64,000 nucleotides of DNA from positions 558,001 through 622,000 of the forward strand of contig VWZX01006105.1 in NCBI GenBank assembly GCA_013399015.1, written 5' to 3'. Both the position numbers and the translations under genes were made by a program. The notes under the pieces were generated by a model that did no database searches, was not told the origin of the DNA, and saw only the letters and a list, made by a program, of their open reading frames with translations. Source of the DNA: Galbula dea (Eukaryota; Chordata; Aves; Piciformes; Galbulidae). Positions 22,713 through 35,528 of the stretch are shown here, one piece after another. Position 1 is the stretch's first letter, and each line of letters opens with the position of its first letter.

Positions 22713-23400
22713 ACTGCAGCTCTGTAGAGAAGATCCTGGGAGTTCTGGTGGGCATCAAGTTCACCATGAGCCAGCATGCCCTTGTAGCCAAGAAAGCCAA
22801 TGGTGTCTTGGTGTGCCTTAAGAAAAGTGTGACCAGCAGATCGAGGGAGAGTCTCTTCCTCCTCTATTATGCCCTAGAGAGGCCACATCTGGTGTACTGT
22901 GTCCGGTTCTGGGCTCCCCTGTTCAAGAGAGACATGAAACTACTGGAGAGAGTCCAGCTGAGGGCTTATGAAGATGATGAGGGAACAGACGCGTCTCTCA
23001 CAAAGAAAGGCTGAGAGACCTGGGGCTGTTTAGCCTGGTAAAAGAGAAGACTGAGAGGGGATTTTATTAATGCTTAGCAATATCTAAAGGGCAAGTGTCA
23101 AGAGGAAGGGGCCGGACTCTTTTCAGTGGTGCCCAACAACAGGACAAAGGGAAACAGGCACAAACTAGAACACAGAAAGTTCCACCTAAATGTAAAGAAA
23201 ATCTTACCTCCTTTGAGGGTGATGGAGCACTGGAACAGACTGCCCCCAGAGAGTTTGAGGAGTCACCTTCTCTGGAGACTTTCAAAACCTGTCTGGACAC
23301 GTTCCTGTGCAACCTGATCTACATGAACCTGATTTAGCAGGGGGTTGGATTAGGTGATCCGCAAAGGTCCCTTCCAAACCCTACCATTCTGTGATTCTGT
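22713..23400 (+). repeat. CR1 LINE, about 690 bp, plus orientation
   Basis: A 5'-truncated CR1 carrying the C-terminal part of ORF2 (LGVLVGIKFTMSQHALVAKK, VTSRSRESLFLLYYALERPH, LLERVQLRA, then in another frame HRKFHLNVKKILPPL, EHWNRLPPESLRS). It ends with the 3' UTR GGTTGGATTAGGTGATCC and the terminal repeat ATTCTGTGATTCTGT. Frame changes in the middle show it is not coding. The upstream edge at 22713 is estimated from the start of similarity. Confidence 0.95.
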
Positions 23401-23415
23401 TTACAACAAGAGTCA

Positions 23416-23457
23416 TCTTGTATGACACCATACAACAAAGAACAAAAAGACAAGAAC
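23416..23457 (+). repeat. Dispersed direct repeat, copy 2
   Basis: This is the second copy of the 21468-21511 segment (CTTGTATGACACCATACAAC, then AAAGAACAAAA). It begins about 15 bp after the 3' end of the CR1 at 22713-23400. It is too far from copy 1 to be a target-site duplication of the CR1 alone. Confidence 0.7.
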
Positions 23458-24413
23458 AGAAGCAGAGGACAGGAAGAAACAATGGGACAAAGTTACTAGA
23501 TGCACCATTGTGTACAGTTCTTGTTCCTTTATTTATTTGATAAGGTCATTCTGGGAACACGTTCACAGTCAGAAAATAGCAACAGTTACTGGTACTCCTT
23601 TTAGCAAAACAGATGAAAAGGAAAATGTGTTTTGGTATTAGATATAGAGAGGCAACCACCTTTCCACAGTAAAGTCTTATTTTAGCCATAGTTGTCTGGC
23701 TTTGCTTAACCTGAAGTATTTGAGGCTTAATTCCAGAGAAAAGACTATTTCTGCAAAGTTGATGCTAGTCAAACTGAATTACTGTTCATAAGAAATCTAC
23801 TACTGAAATGTTGGCATTTGTTTTTATCTTTGTCTCACCCTTCCTCCCTTCATCTCTTTGAATACACTGTGCAGCACAATAAGCCTTGCATGTATCAGCT
23901 GTTTTCTGAATTAATATAAACTTTAATTAGCCAGTTCTGCTATTAATAATTTAGTGCTAAGTTTAATTCCTGTTAATATTACTAGGAATTCTTCATGTTG
24001 ATGCCGTCGATTGCCAGCTCAAGTGACGTTCATTTGGCTCTTTACTTATTATTAAAATTATAAATACCTTCTTACAGTCTAGCTACAAGATAGCTAAAAT
24101 ATCCCTTTGGCTTTTTTTGCAAAACACTTTGGCTTTAGACTTTTTACTTGTTTTTTGTTTCAGTCTTAGAGTTGCTCTGAGAGCAAGCAAGCTTTTCTCT
24201 TTTTAAGGCAGCAATCATTTTCTGTTGTAAAATTCATTTGGACCAACTTTCTTTCCTATAAGTGCTTAAGTTTTGTAAATTCTGTGATGGGGAAATGCAT
24301 TGATGCGTTTCAGAAACAGACTTACGTTTAGCTCAGACCACTTTGGTTTTCAATTGAACACAAAGTCAGAAAATCAAGCAGAGCTTCTAAAGAAGGATCA
24401 GTGAACAGTAAAT

Positions 24414-24905
24414 ATCATAGAATCATTTTAGTTGGAAAAGCACTTTAGGCCCATGAAGTCCAACCATTAAACTAGGACTGCCAAGTTACCATTAAACCAT
24501 GTCCCTAAGCACCACATCTACACATCTTTTAAAGACCTCCAGGGATGGAGAGTCTGCCACTTCCCTGGGCAGCCCGTTCCAGTGCTTGACAACTCTTGGT
24601 GAAGAATTTTCCTAATATTCAACCTAAACCTCCCCTAGCACAACTTGAAGCTATTTCCTCTTGTCCTGTCACTTGTTACTTGGGAGAAGAGGCCAAACCC
24701 CACCTCGCTACAACCTCCTGTCAGGGTGTTGTAGGGAGCGAGAAGGTCTCCCCTAAGCCTCCTTTTCTCCAGGCTGCTTCAGCCACTCCTTATAAGACCT
24801 GTGCTGTAGATCCTTCACCAGCTTCTTGCTCTTCCTTGGACACACTTCAGCATCACAATGTCTTTCCCGTAGTGATGGGCCCAAAGCTGAGCTCTCTGGT
24901 ACAGG
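24414..24905 (-). repeat. CR1 LINE, older diverged copy, minus orientation
   Basis: Starting at the 3' end, ATCATAGAATCATTTTAGTT, GGCCCATGAAGTCCAACCAT, then CTGCCACTTCCCTGGGCAGC and CTTGTCCTGTCACTTGTTAC, it continues to GGGCCCAAAGCTGAGC. It differs clearly from the other copies and looks like an older CR1 subfamily. ORF2 traces are heavily degraded. The inner edge near 24905 is uncertain. Confidence 0.88.
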
Positions 24906-27900
24906 TCTTTGAAACTACAATTTCCTTGCTAAAGAACTTCCTGCTTTCAAGACAAGGACAAACCAACTGACCTTAACAAGAAGTTACTCTGACAAATGAC
25001 CAAGTTGCCTTTTCAAAGTAGATTCTACTTTAAAATTCTTTATGAGGAAACAGTATAAGCTGACAGTGTAGAGCATTTCAAGGTATAACAGCTAGTGCCA
25101 TATGCAATTGGGTTATTGTTGTCACTCTGATGATTATAAAGTTTGGGGAATAGAAGCCCTTTTTTCAGAATTGAAATAAAGTCAATGAACTTCAAAGCTA
25201 AGTTTTGAGTTTAAGAACAGTTGTTTTGAGCTTAATTAGGGATTTACCAGACTATGGGATATACAATGGATGGAAGAGGCTGATAACAACCTCAAAAGGA
25301 ACCTACTACAGTAAAACAGTGTAAAGAACTGGTTTTAGCTACTAAAAAAAAAAAAGCACATTCATATAAAATGCGTATGAATACATCAGTATTCATAAAA
25401 TTCATACAGTATTCATACAATTCATACTGTATTCATACAGTACAGTGAATACATCATTTAGTGAATGCATCATACTGCAAAAGCAGAGCATGGAGATAAC
25501 TGCTTTTAACATGTTTCTCAGGTTTCTAGGCTATGTATTGTGTCTCCTTGGCTGAAAGGGGAGACCTGACTTTTCTCTCTATCTGATGTTACAGGTTCTC
25601 AAACTGATCTTTTGCCACTTAGAGAGCTCAGTTCCCAAGGTTCCTCCCACTTGCCCTGCATGACTGCAACAAGATAGGACTAAGACTCTTCTTTATTTGG
25701 ATTAACTGTTTCTGAAATAATAATATGCCTAATTCGTTCCAGAGTTGCTTTTAATGCCAAGAGAAGCTTACACAATAAAATGAGTTTATTTTCAGAGCAA
25801 AGGTTGAAGTGTAGGAGGGGATGCAAGGTAAATAACAAAAACGCAATTTAAAATTAAGCTTACCAAGTAAGTTTTCCTTACAGTTGCTTCACTTTTACAG
25901 TTAACCTAAGGGAGAGAAAGGGAGGACTATGGAATTTTCTTTCTCTGTCCCCCAGGACTCACTCACCCTAAATAGCTTTCTCAGTCCATGTAGACATTGC
26001 TGCTTAGTTCAGGATGGTTCTTCTTGTTCTTATGAATTACCATGTTCAGTCCAGATCGTATTTCTGTTTTGTAAGAAGTAGGAATTTTTCCTTGAGAGTT
26101 TTCTGAGATCAGTCCTTGTGCATTCATTTGAGCTTAAGTGACCCTCCTGTTTTTAGAATGTTTTATAAGGTTTTGTCATAAGACAGTGTCTATCTATCTT
26201 ATTAGCTTTGTTGCCTGCCATTCATTTTAAATTCTTAAACAAATTGCACGTATCAACACTAGAAAGGATAGGGTTGGTCAAATGACACGTCATTCCCACC
26301 CTTCTCATCACTTCCACTATCTCCTCCACATGCAGCTTTGAGGCTCCTGCTCTTAAAATTCCTCCCTTGCTACTTTTGACTCCAACAGTGTCAGTCAGCA
26401 CAGCTTGAGGTACCTCCTCTTGCCAGCCAGTAAGTGATGCCAGACTGTTTAGCGGCCAAAATCGGTGGTGTGTGTCGGAACTGGTATGAGTGTCAGGTAA
26501 TGAATGGAAAGTAGTTACTCAGGATGTCAGAGCTGTCACCCACAGCCTGAAGCAGCCCGGTGCAATTGAACTTGCCACTGGGTCAAAGCCTAAATGTTTT
26601 TGCACTTGTTCCAGGATCCACTTGCTTCCCTGCTTGCTTTATATGACAAGTAAGAAGCTGTTGGGTATCTGTTCTAGTGGGTAAACATTTGCTTTTCAGA
26701 GCAGCAGAATAGGGGAAGCTTTGCACAACTTGGAGGTCTAGAGACAAAATGGTCCTAGAGCCTCACACTGGTCCACCACTGAGTGTAGATTTGTGAATGC
26801 AGATCATTGAGATTTGTTGGTTGCATCTTAGCTTGATGTCCTATCTCTAAGTGTCCCTCTGAAAGCATTTGAGCGTTATCCAAACACAAATTTGCAAGAT
26901 AATTTTCATAATAATATAGTCCTCCCCACAACACACCCAAAGCTTTAGCAAGTACAATTCTGGGAGCAGTAGCAAAAGATGCATATTAGTATTCATGTTT
27001 CTGAGAGTTACTTCAAGTCATATACAAGCTCAGATATACATTCCATTTATGTAAGTGGTATTATTTGCATAAGGAAAGCCATGAGTTTGTTCAACCATTC
27101 AGTCAGGCAGCAGTCTCTCTAAAACTGCACTATGTGAACCTGAAAATGCTCTAGGATATAAATTGCTTTTTCAGAAAACCTATCTAGGAAACTGGAGAAG
27201 CATTTTAGTAAATTGACTGTACTAATAAATATATATATATTCTTTTTTTTTCTTGTCAGTTAAATGATTGTAGCATCAGATATATTTATCCTGCTGTATT
27301 TCATACAGTGCTTCATTCCTTTGATCCCCTACACTGTATGTAAGAGCAGAATTCAGCTATTATGTCCTCCATGATTTTTGAATTTGGTATTTATGATGAT
27401 AGTAACTTAGACCTGTTTCTATACCTCAATTGCTTGGAAATCTAGGGCCATGAGAGATTAAACAGCCTGAACGAATAGGCAGTATTCCATCTCTTGCTTT
27501 AAGCTGGTAGCACCTTCATCACTTCTGTGAAGATTAGGATATATGTCTGCACGTAACAAAAACTATTCATAACATCAACTTGCACTCTGTTATGGAAGTC
27601 AGAATAGTCCATTTCATAACATTTTGTCCACATATCTTTGCTGTAGAGAGAAAATGTCTGATATTGCTACTTGTTTTGTTTCATCTTGCTCCTAGTTTTG
27701 ACATTTTTATTGATATTTTATGATTACCTTTACTTTTAATAAGGAATTGTGAGTACTAGAGATATCGCAGGAGCACTGGCTATATCTCCTTGTCTTGTTT
27801 AAATGTGAAGTACAATTACTACAAAATTGAGAGAACCATTAAGACCTTATCTGTTTCTGGTTTTCTTCTGAAAGTACCACATTAAATTGAAATTCCATGA

Positions 27901-28964
27901 AAGAATGTAGAAGTGACAACAAATTTAAAAGCATGTAGTTATTCTGTGGAAATCACTGCTAGCAAATACAAGCCATTTTAAAGGTATTTTTAAAAATAGC
28001 AGAAACAGTAGACATAGTTTAAAATTACAAGGGATACAATTCTTTAAGCTTTGGACTTTTAGTTATAAAGCTATGCAATTTTTATCTGTTCTGTGGAAGA
28101 AACTTGTGTTTAGGTTGTGTAATTGACTTCTCAGATTTTTGGCCCTTTTCTGAAAGATGCTAGAGAGGGAGAGGATGTTAGACCACCAAGCTGATTCCCT
28201 AGCACTGTGAAGTTCCTCCATCTCTTCATAGCTATACCCATTTATATTAAGGAATTATTGTGTCACAGTGAAGAAATACTAACTTTGGGATCCTGCAGTA
28301 GATAACATTGCAGGGGAGCCTTGAAGCTGAGTGAAGCCCTGTTCCTGCAGTGCTCCTGTTGAGTTAGTATCATGAACCGTGTGATTGATGTTCTCGGGGC
28401 TGCACTCCCTGCTGTATTCAACAGGAAGCTCTCCAGTATGGGTTCAGTTCAGTGAACAAGGCCACTTCCTTAACAATACAATAACAGGAATTTGATCAGA
28501 AACTTCAAAATTCAGTTCTTGAAGACATGAAGATGATTGCTTCCATTCTTATATTACCTTCAGTATTTAGGTATAAAAGCTATGGGTTTTGTTTGGAAAA
28601 AAACAAGAGCTTTCCTTATATTCTTTCATCTGTCTTTTTTATGACTGCTAAAATAGTGTTCCAGTTGTGTGAGAGATTTGTAATTCTTTCTTTCCCTAGA
28701 CTAGATTTATGTTGCCAGTATCACAATATGTTTCTGCAGGAAAATACCCTCAGAACTTCTAATGTTTTTTCATCCTTTAATAATCATATGTGGTTCACCA
28801 CTAAGAACAGTAGTTTTAGAAAAATATTGTTCAGGTGCAGGTTGCTCAAGAGGCAACCCTTAGTCACTGCCTGTATTAATTTGTTAGTTCTAATACAGAC
28901 ACAAGAAATATTACAGCTAAATAAACCTGAATTATTTATACTGCAGAACTAAATTATTTGCTTT
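24906..28964. other. AT-rich intergenic stretch
   Basis: Apart from the ATTCATACA repeat and short AT runs (for example 27228-27240), I recognise no gene or transposon. The longest ATG-initiated open frame, 28527-28952 (141 codons), is rich in hydrophobic and basic residues, matches no family I know, and lies next to the CR1 fragment at 28965. Confidence 0.6.
25375..25475. repeat. Minisatellite-like ATTCATACA repeat
   Basis: About 2.5 copies of a 20-bp unit, itself two 10-bp halves, ATTCATAMAATTCATACAGT, begin at 25391. Degenerate copies (ATGAATACATCAG, GTGAATACATCA) flank it. A poly-A run of 12 lies just upstream at 25344-25355. Confidence 0.75.
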
Positions 28965-29130
28965 GTTTTTGACTGACAAGATCTGCTTTCAGGAATCCCA
29001 GGACATAAAGATCAGTGGAAAAGTCTGGAGCTCTGAAGACTTAATCTCAGTAGAGGAGGATCAAGTTAGGAAACATTTAAACAAACAGAGCGTACACAAG
29101 TCTGTAGGATTTGATGGGATTCATCCATGC
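28965..29130 (+). repeat. CR1 LINE internal fragment (reverse transcriptase N-terminal region)
   Basis: On the plus strand this encodes TDKICFQESQ, GKVWSSEDLISVEEDQVRKH, LNKQSVHKSVGFDGIHP. This aligns in order with the CR1 ORF2 region at the start of the reverse transcriptase domain (typical form '...GKVWSKEDLPLVEEDQVREHLNKLDIHKSMGPDGMHP'). The match ends abruptly after IHPCMC, and no CR1 3' end follows nearby on this strand. The reading frame is intact over about 50 codons. It is an internal piece, so it probably survives from a larger insertion that was later deleted. Confidence 0.82.
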
Positions 29131-29400
29131 ATGTGTTGCAAATAAGATTTTCTTTCAAGGCTTTGGTTCAGCAGCAATTGAGAATTTAATATTTTGGAGA
29201 TAGATCACAAGATTAGGTTCTGTAATTCAGAACAGCACTTAATCATCAGCCAGTTTAACAGAGTGATTCAATGGAATTTGTTACAAAATAGTGACTTAAA
29301 TAAAGATTTGAGAATGGCAAGGGTCACCTGAAACTTACAGCAGGGTTGCACTCACAGATGGAGGAGGTACAGGCAGGCAAATAGTTCTGAACCAAATTGT

Positions 29401-29433
29401 GCACACACACAGACACACACACACACACACACA
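29401..29433. repeat. (CA)n microsatellite
   Basis: GCACACACACAG is followed by about ten more CA units. It is probably polymorphic in length. Confidence 0.92.
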
Positions 29434-29526
29434 GAGGTTAACCTATGATTAAAATTTCCCTTTTCATGAGTTTCAGAAATTACTCACTTTTATGTGTCAG
29501 TATTAATTTTCAGGAGTGAAATACAT

Positions 29527-29780
29527 CACAGAATGTTAGGAGCTGGAAGGGACCTTGAAAGATCATCTAGTCCAACCCCCTGCCAGAGCAGGATTTCCTA
29601 GACCAGGTCACACAGAAGTGCATCCAGAGGGGTTTTGAATATCTCCAGAGAAGTAGACTTCCCAACCTCTCTGGGCAGTCTGTACCAGTGCTGTGGCACC
29701 TGAACTGGGAAAACATTTCTATGTGTGTTCACACGGAACCTCCTATGCTTCAGTTTACAGCCATTGCCTCTAGATGGATA
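29527..29780 (-). repeat. CR1 LINE, 3' end, minus orientation
   Basis: This begins CACAGAATGTTAGGAGCTGG, then AAGATCATCTAGTCCAACCC. On the minus strand it encodes RGNGCKLKHRRFRVNTHRNV, HWYRLPREVG and SLEIFKTPLDALLCDLV, the C-terminal end of CR1 ORF2. The frame is open over this part. Similarity stops near 29780. Confidence 0.93.
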
Positions 29781-32700
29781 AATGCTTGCAGAACAGACTT
29801 CAACACTTCCTTTTGGCACTCTGTCCTAAGTCGCTAATAAATGTCCTTCCAATTGGAATTTCCAATTGTAGAGAGACCTTTGACTGGAAAAGGAATTTAA
29901 AATCCTTTTCAATTTCTGTTGAAATCCGTTAATTCAAGGAACCTGCTGGGAAGCCCTATGATTCAACTCTGCACAGACTTGGGTGTCTGAAGAACTCAGC
30001 TAAACTGCCAAGTCCAAGAAATTACAAATTGTGGGTTTTATGTATGCAACAATGTCACCAAATAAATGGGAAATAACATCATGATGCTCCTCTACACCCT
30101 TTTAGTGAATCTTTGTTTAGTAGCTCTGATACACTTTCTGGCTTTTAGAATTTTCTGGGCTGATAGCATGTTTTGGATAGTGCTAGGCATGGTACTCAGG
30201 TAAATCACACCTTTTCTTGTAGTTTTTTCCTAGCTGTGGTTATACCTACTCTGGATTAAGTTCTTTTCCCTTTTTCTCTTTTTTTTTTTTTTGGTGTGTT
30301 TTATTTCCCCTCCCATCTCCTTGTGTGCCATGACACAGCACAGCATGTACCTGGACACATGCCACACTTAAGCTTCAGATTCTCTCTTGGATGAGAGATT
30401 CTACACCCATTCTTCAACAATTCAGACATTTCTCTTGGATCTGCATTGTCAGCTGTGCAGGCCTTAGCAGCGATTCAAAAACTTCCTTTTTCTTTCATGA
30501 TATGCTCCAGTAGTCTCTTTTTGGCTAATGTGCAATTAGTCTGCCTAGAACAACTGCAAAGGCTTTCCCTTTTTAGTAACAGATGGGTGCTTGCATGTTT
30601 AGGAAAGAAGATAAGGGCTGGACCTGTATTTCTCAGCCATCTGCTTCCTTGACAACCTCTTTCTTTCAACTGTGTTGTGGAAGAGGACTAGCAAGGTCTC
30701 CAGTATGATGGTTCTACATAAACAAATAAAAAGGCCTGGTTCCAACTCTAAATTTTACAATAAAAAGAGAGAAATGCCATGAAAATCAGTTAAATCACTG
30801 AGGCCTGACCCAGGTATGTAAATTTAACAGGGGTAAGCTGCATCGTGTAAGATAGAAAATATTCACCAATTCAATCCCTGCAGTAGGTAATTATCTTATG
30901 TATATAGTTCCACCTGGAGATCCTGAAAAACTGCCAACATTTCATATCTTATATTTTGCAGTACCATAGTATAGAAGCATATGTATGTATTTTATACCTG
31001 ACATGAAAAACCCTGTTGACAGATGTGCTTGTGGTAAAAGCATTGTAAGGTCTGTGCTGCTTAATTGCATCATTCTCCCACTTGCTCATATATAGACTTG
31101 GGTATGTCCTGCAAGTTGGGAAGTGCTAAGTTTGGTGTGGTTTTTTGTTTCATTTTGTGTTGCTTCTTTTTTATCCCACACTGCTTTCTGAATCTTATGC
31201 AAGGTAAAAATACCCATGTGCATTCTATGCTGCATGGAAGTTTTGGCTGTATTATCCTGTGAGGAGCATTTCTGACTTCCTACAGGACACAAGAAAGCAG
31301 CCTTTTTCCTTTGGGAAAATGATTTGTGTTTCTTTATTAGCCCAAAGCTAGAGCCTATCTGAGTCCTCCACAGTCTACACTTTACTCATCCAGACTCAAA
31401 CTTTCATGCCTAATGCTGTGGGGGAAAAAACCAAACCAAACCAAAAATAACCCAAATCTTCTTTACATCTGCAAGTCATGTTTTCTTTTGGGGGAACAAC
31501 ACACAGATATACTGTACAGAGGCATTACAGCACTAAGGAGGATACAAATGAAAAGGAAGGGAGCGATACAGGTGTGGAAAATCCAATACATGGCTACATA
31601 TGTGGGCTTTGCAAAGCAGTATAACTATCACTGCCTAAGTCGTTCATACCTCTCCCAGCAGAAGGAACAACACCAGTGGTCCCAGAACCCCCAACTCAGG
31701 AACGTGCTTTAAATCTCTAGTGTCTTAATCAAGAATAGACCAGCAGTACACACCTCAGCTGACTTTTAACATCAACAAATGTCACCCACTGAAGCAACTT
31801 AACAACTGAAAAGCTAAATTACAACTTTACTAAAACTCTTCCTCAGACTAATTCACAAGTACTATGCTGATGCAGATGATGATGGTTGTTATTATTATTA
31901 GTGAAGTACAGGTTTCAGCATTTCTCACACACCACAAACTGTCTTCACTTAGGGGACAACCCTTGGTGAAAAATATCTATGAAAGATGTCGTTAGTATAA
32001 ATTAACCCAGGAGAAAGAAGTTTAAAGAGATTAAAGACTTAACAGTTCTGCAGCATGGGTGCTGTCATATGACTTTGGGTTGTGTCACTGAAACAATGTT
32101 GGAGAAGCTGCTTGCCATTCTGATGGGTTCTTAAACAGCAGATCCATCAGAGATCTCTTATTGTGAAGAAACAGACCAACAATTATCCAAGGCAGTTTCT
32201 TTTAGGGAGAAAATATCAGGTTAGCTCGTTTCCTTTGCAGACTGCTGCTATACTGCACCTGGCTGGAGGCAACAATCAAACCAGGTAATGCAGCACAAGC
32301 TGTCAGCTGCTTCTGACAGTTATTTTCCATATGAGTTGACCCTACTTGTCTGCTAGTGCTGCAACCATGAAAAAAATATCCTTTTTTGCTATTTGAATAG
32401 TTATGCACATAATTGCATATATAAAAATATTGTAACCATTGTGTGGCAATTGCTGACGTGTTTTAATACAAAATTTTAAAAACCCACACTACAGCAATTC
32501 AGAGTGATACAATTGCTCAGTTTATGTATATAAAAATGTCTCCTATTGGCAGTAATCAATGCAAACAACAGGCATAAACCCATTCCTTGGTTTCTTCCAT
32601 AGATCTAACCCTGTCTGTTTGTGAGGAGGATAGGATCCTTTCTAACAGCAAAGACCCCTGAAGCCATCTATCCAGAAATCTCCTCCCTGATGCACAGAAA

Positions 32701-35528
32701 TTTTCCTCAAACAGTAACAAAATCAGTGCTTGCTGGTTTGGGAGTCTCATTCAGAGCAAAGAAGGATTTCTCCCAGGGCACCAGGTCCCTCAATAATTCT
32801 CCCAGCATCTGGGGGAACTGTTTGTTAAGGAGCAGGTTGTTCCACATCACATGCTGGGACACCTGGACACGTTTGTGTTGTGGTAACACTTCATGGCATG
32901 CCTTTCTACTCTTCTCCCTTCTTTCTCCTCTGAAAAGGTGAGCGAAAAAAAAAATAGGAAGGCAGAAGGTTCTGCACAGAAGGCAATATAAGCTCTTTAC
33001 TGGGCTCTACATAACAAAGACGAAGCCAGGGCATGTCCAGGCACAGTTCAGACCTGTTGCCTGTCAGGAAGTTAGTGTCATATGTCTGATGCTCTCCTTG
33101 GATTGCTATGCACAACCACCCTCAAAATGTCATTGCTGCAATGTGCTTAATATATCAGCTGAAGTCATGAGGCCTGTTGTGTTCCTGACGGGATGTGACC
33201 AGGGTTTGACTGCACTCTTCCTACCAATTGGCTGTATGTCAGGAACGTGTATGGCTCGGGCTGGCAGCCTGGGGCAGCCCATAGTAATGAGATAGTGAAG
33301 GCCAAACACAATGAGTTGTAGCATAGTGCCTCAGTAAAGCAGTGGAATGGAAAGTTTGTCCAAAAGGCAAGAGAGCAGGAGATTTGGGGATGGTGAGTGA
33401 ATGATGGACTGGCTTAAATCCCAACAGCTTGTGGTTCTACTGTAGCCATCGTGCTACAGGATAAAGAGGGAACAGCAGCTGAAGCAAGCGTAGGAGTGAA
33501 ACCTGAGCTCCCTGAGTCAGGCAGCCCTAATGCCACAGAGCAAATATAGGAGTGCAGAGGGCTGCTTCTCGGTGGTCTGGACAGAAACGTGAGCAAGAGC
33601 TCACACCCAAGGCACAGCTACTCATGTGTGCTCAAGGAGGCCCAGCTAAGGCAGTGCCTGCAGAGCTGCTGGAGCTCTGTCAGGCAAATTTGTGACTGTG
33701 CAGCCATGGAACACAGCATCATCATGGCCAATACCAACCAGGCCATCAACTTCGTACTGAATCTTCACAGCCTCAGGCTGTGCCTGAACTATTCTTGACT
33801 TGCCTGCAGCTTTGTTTTACTTGGAGTAGCTGTAGCAGCAATTTATGTCATTGACCAGGTATTGGCATCTATAGTGTTTTGTTTGGTAAATTGGCATAAA
33901 ATATTACATGCTTCCATACACACATGTATCACAAGACTCGTTTCATGCTGAGTGTCCAGATTTATGCTTGCTTACGTTTTCTTGGCACTAAGTCATTTTA
34001 CTAAGCCTATTGACTCACTATGTAACCAAAACCCAGTTAAAGGAACTGGGGAGTGGCTGTGTAGGACAAGGGGCAAGGACTGTACAGCCTGGGAAGGGTT
34101 TTCTAGGATGGGACACTGTCAAAATAAGGTTCTCCTGATCCACTTGTGCTGTAATTAGGCAGAGAGAAATTTTAGTTCTTTTGTGATGGGGGTTTTATGT
34201 TTTGTGGGGGTAGAAGATGGAAAGACAGCACTTCAGTCATCTGAACCACCAGCTGTGTTTGTTGTTTTGGCAGTCTACTTCCTCCCCAGTTAAGGCTTCT
34301 CAGGCACCTGAGCACCACATCTTTGCTTTAGGTAACATGGCTAAGGTGAATTCTGCCTTCGCAAACCTCTCTAGCTTTTAGAAAATTGTCAGGTTCTCTG
34401 AGAGAAGTAAAGTTCTTTCCCTTATGATAGTAAGTGCTATGGAAAATCAGAAACTGAGGTTTCAGAAAATAAATAGCCAGGAATATATGAATTCTTCAAG
34501 GTCTCAGTGTCCGATTAAAGCATTTCCTTATGAAGACTCAGCTTATGAAAAACTGAGTGTACTAATAAAGCTGTGAGTCATGGTGCCTTTCTTATTGATT
34601 CCTGGTATCTTCCTGTATCTGAGGCAACAATAAACATGATTTATATGCACTACATTTAATTTCCCGTGGTATTCTGGTCTCATGTTGTTGTGGGGAAAAA
34701 GCCAATGCAGATGGATGGTGAGCAGAATGCAAACTGGGAATCATGCAGCAAATGTGGTCAAAAATTGTGTGTGCATTACATATTGCAGAGATAAGTTACA
34801 CTTTTACATCTCTAAAGCTGATGCCATTTATAGTATATTAAAAGAAAAGGAATGCCATGACTGGTAAGGCAGGAAGATGGTCCTGTCTGTACCTACCAAA
34901 AATGCCCATCTAAATCCCCTTGTGCAGATGAATCATGATATGGTGCTTAATCCTTATGAGCATTGCTTCCCTCCACAGCACTGCTGAGCAGGAACAAGTT
35001 TCTGTGAGGATGTCCTCTGCAAAGCCCAGAAAATTGAATCTATAAAGGTCCTGTCTGCTACAGCAGTTCTCCTCACTGAACCACACAGACAACGTGACAC
35101 ACATGGCATCACAGGACCTTCCAGTGTCTTCATGTGTATTTCCTATGTCCCACAGGTGTTTGGGGGACAGCTGCCTGGAAACAGGCCGTAGGCTCCTTAG
35201 TTGCATGCTTCGCAGAAAAATTAATCCAATCTTCTAAAGTCTAGGCAAAATAGAGAGAAATCACACAGGTTATTGTTTGGCTTCTTCTTTTCAGATACAT
35301 TGTTGGGGCTTTTTGATTTGACACAACACTGAAATAGGCTGTGAAAGGCTACCTTTTAATTTATTGGCTCTGATGATATCCTCTGTACAACTGTGTTGCA
35401 ATTACTGTTGAAACGGTGCTGTTTAACTAAACGCTATTTGTCTTTGCACAAGGGACAGTTAAGCCTACAGCTTCTGACAGTCGTGACCTTCATGCCTCCA
35501 TGTGGACCTCTGTATGGAGGTACATGAT

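Noticed and set aside
28527..28952. 141-codon ATG-started frame just before the CR1 internal fragment
   Set aside because: It is hydrophobic and basic with no recognisable CR1 or other family motifs. It is most simply a chance ORF, although it is among the longest in the intergenic region.
34910..35206. 98-codon frame on the minus strand
   Set aside because: No recognisable domain, no coding-like context, and no splice sites or family resemblance.
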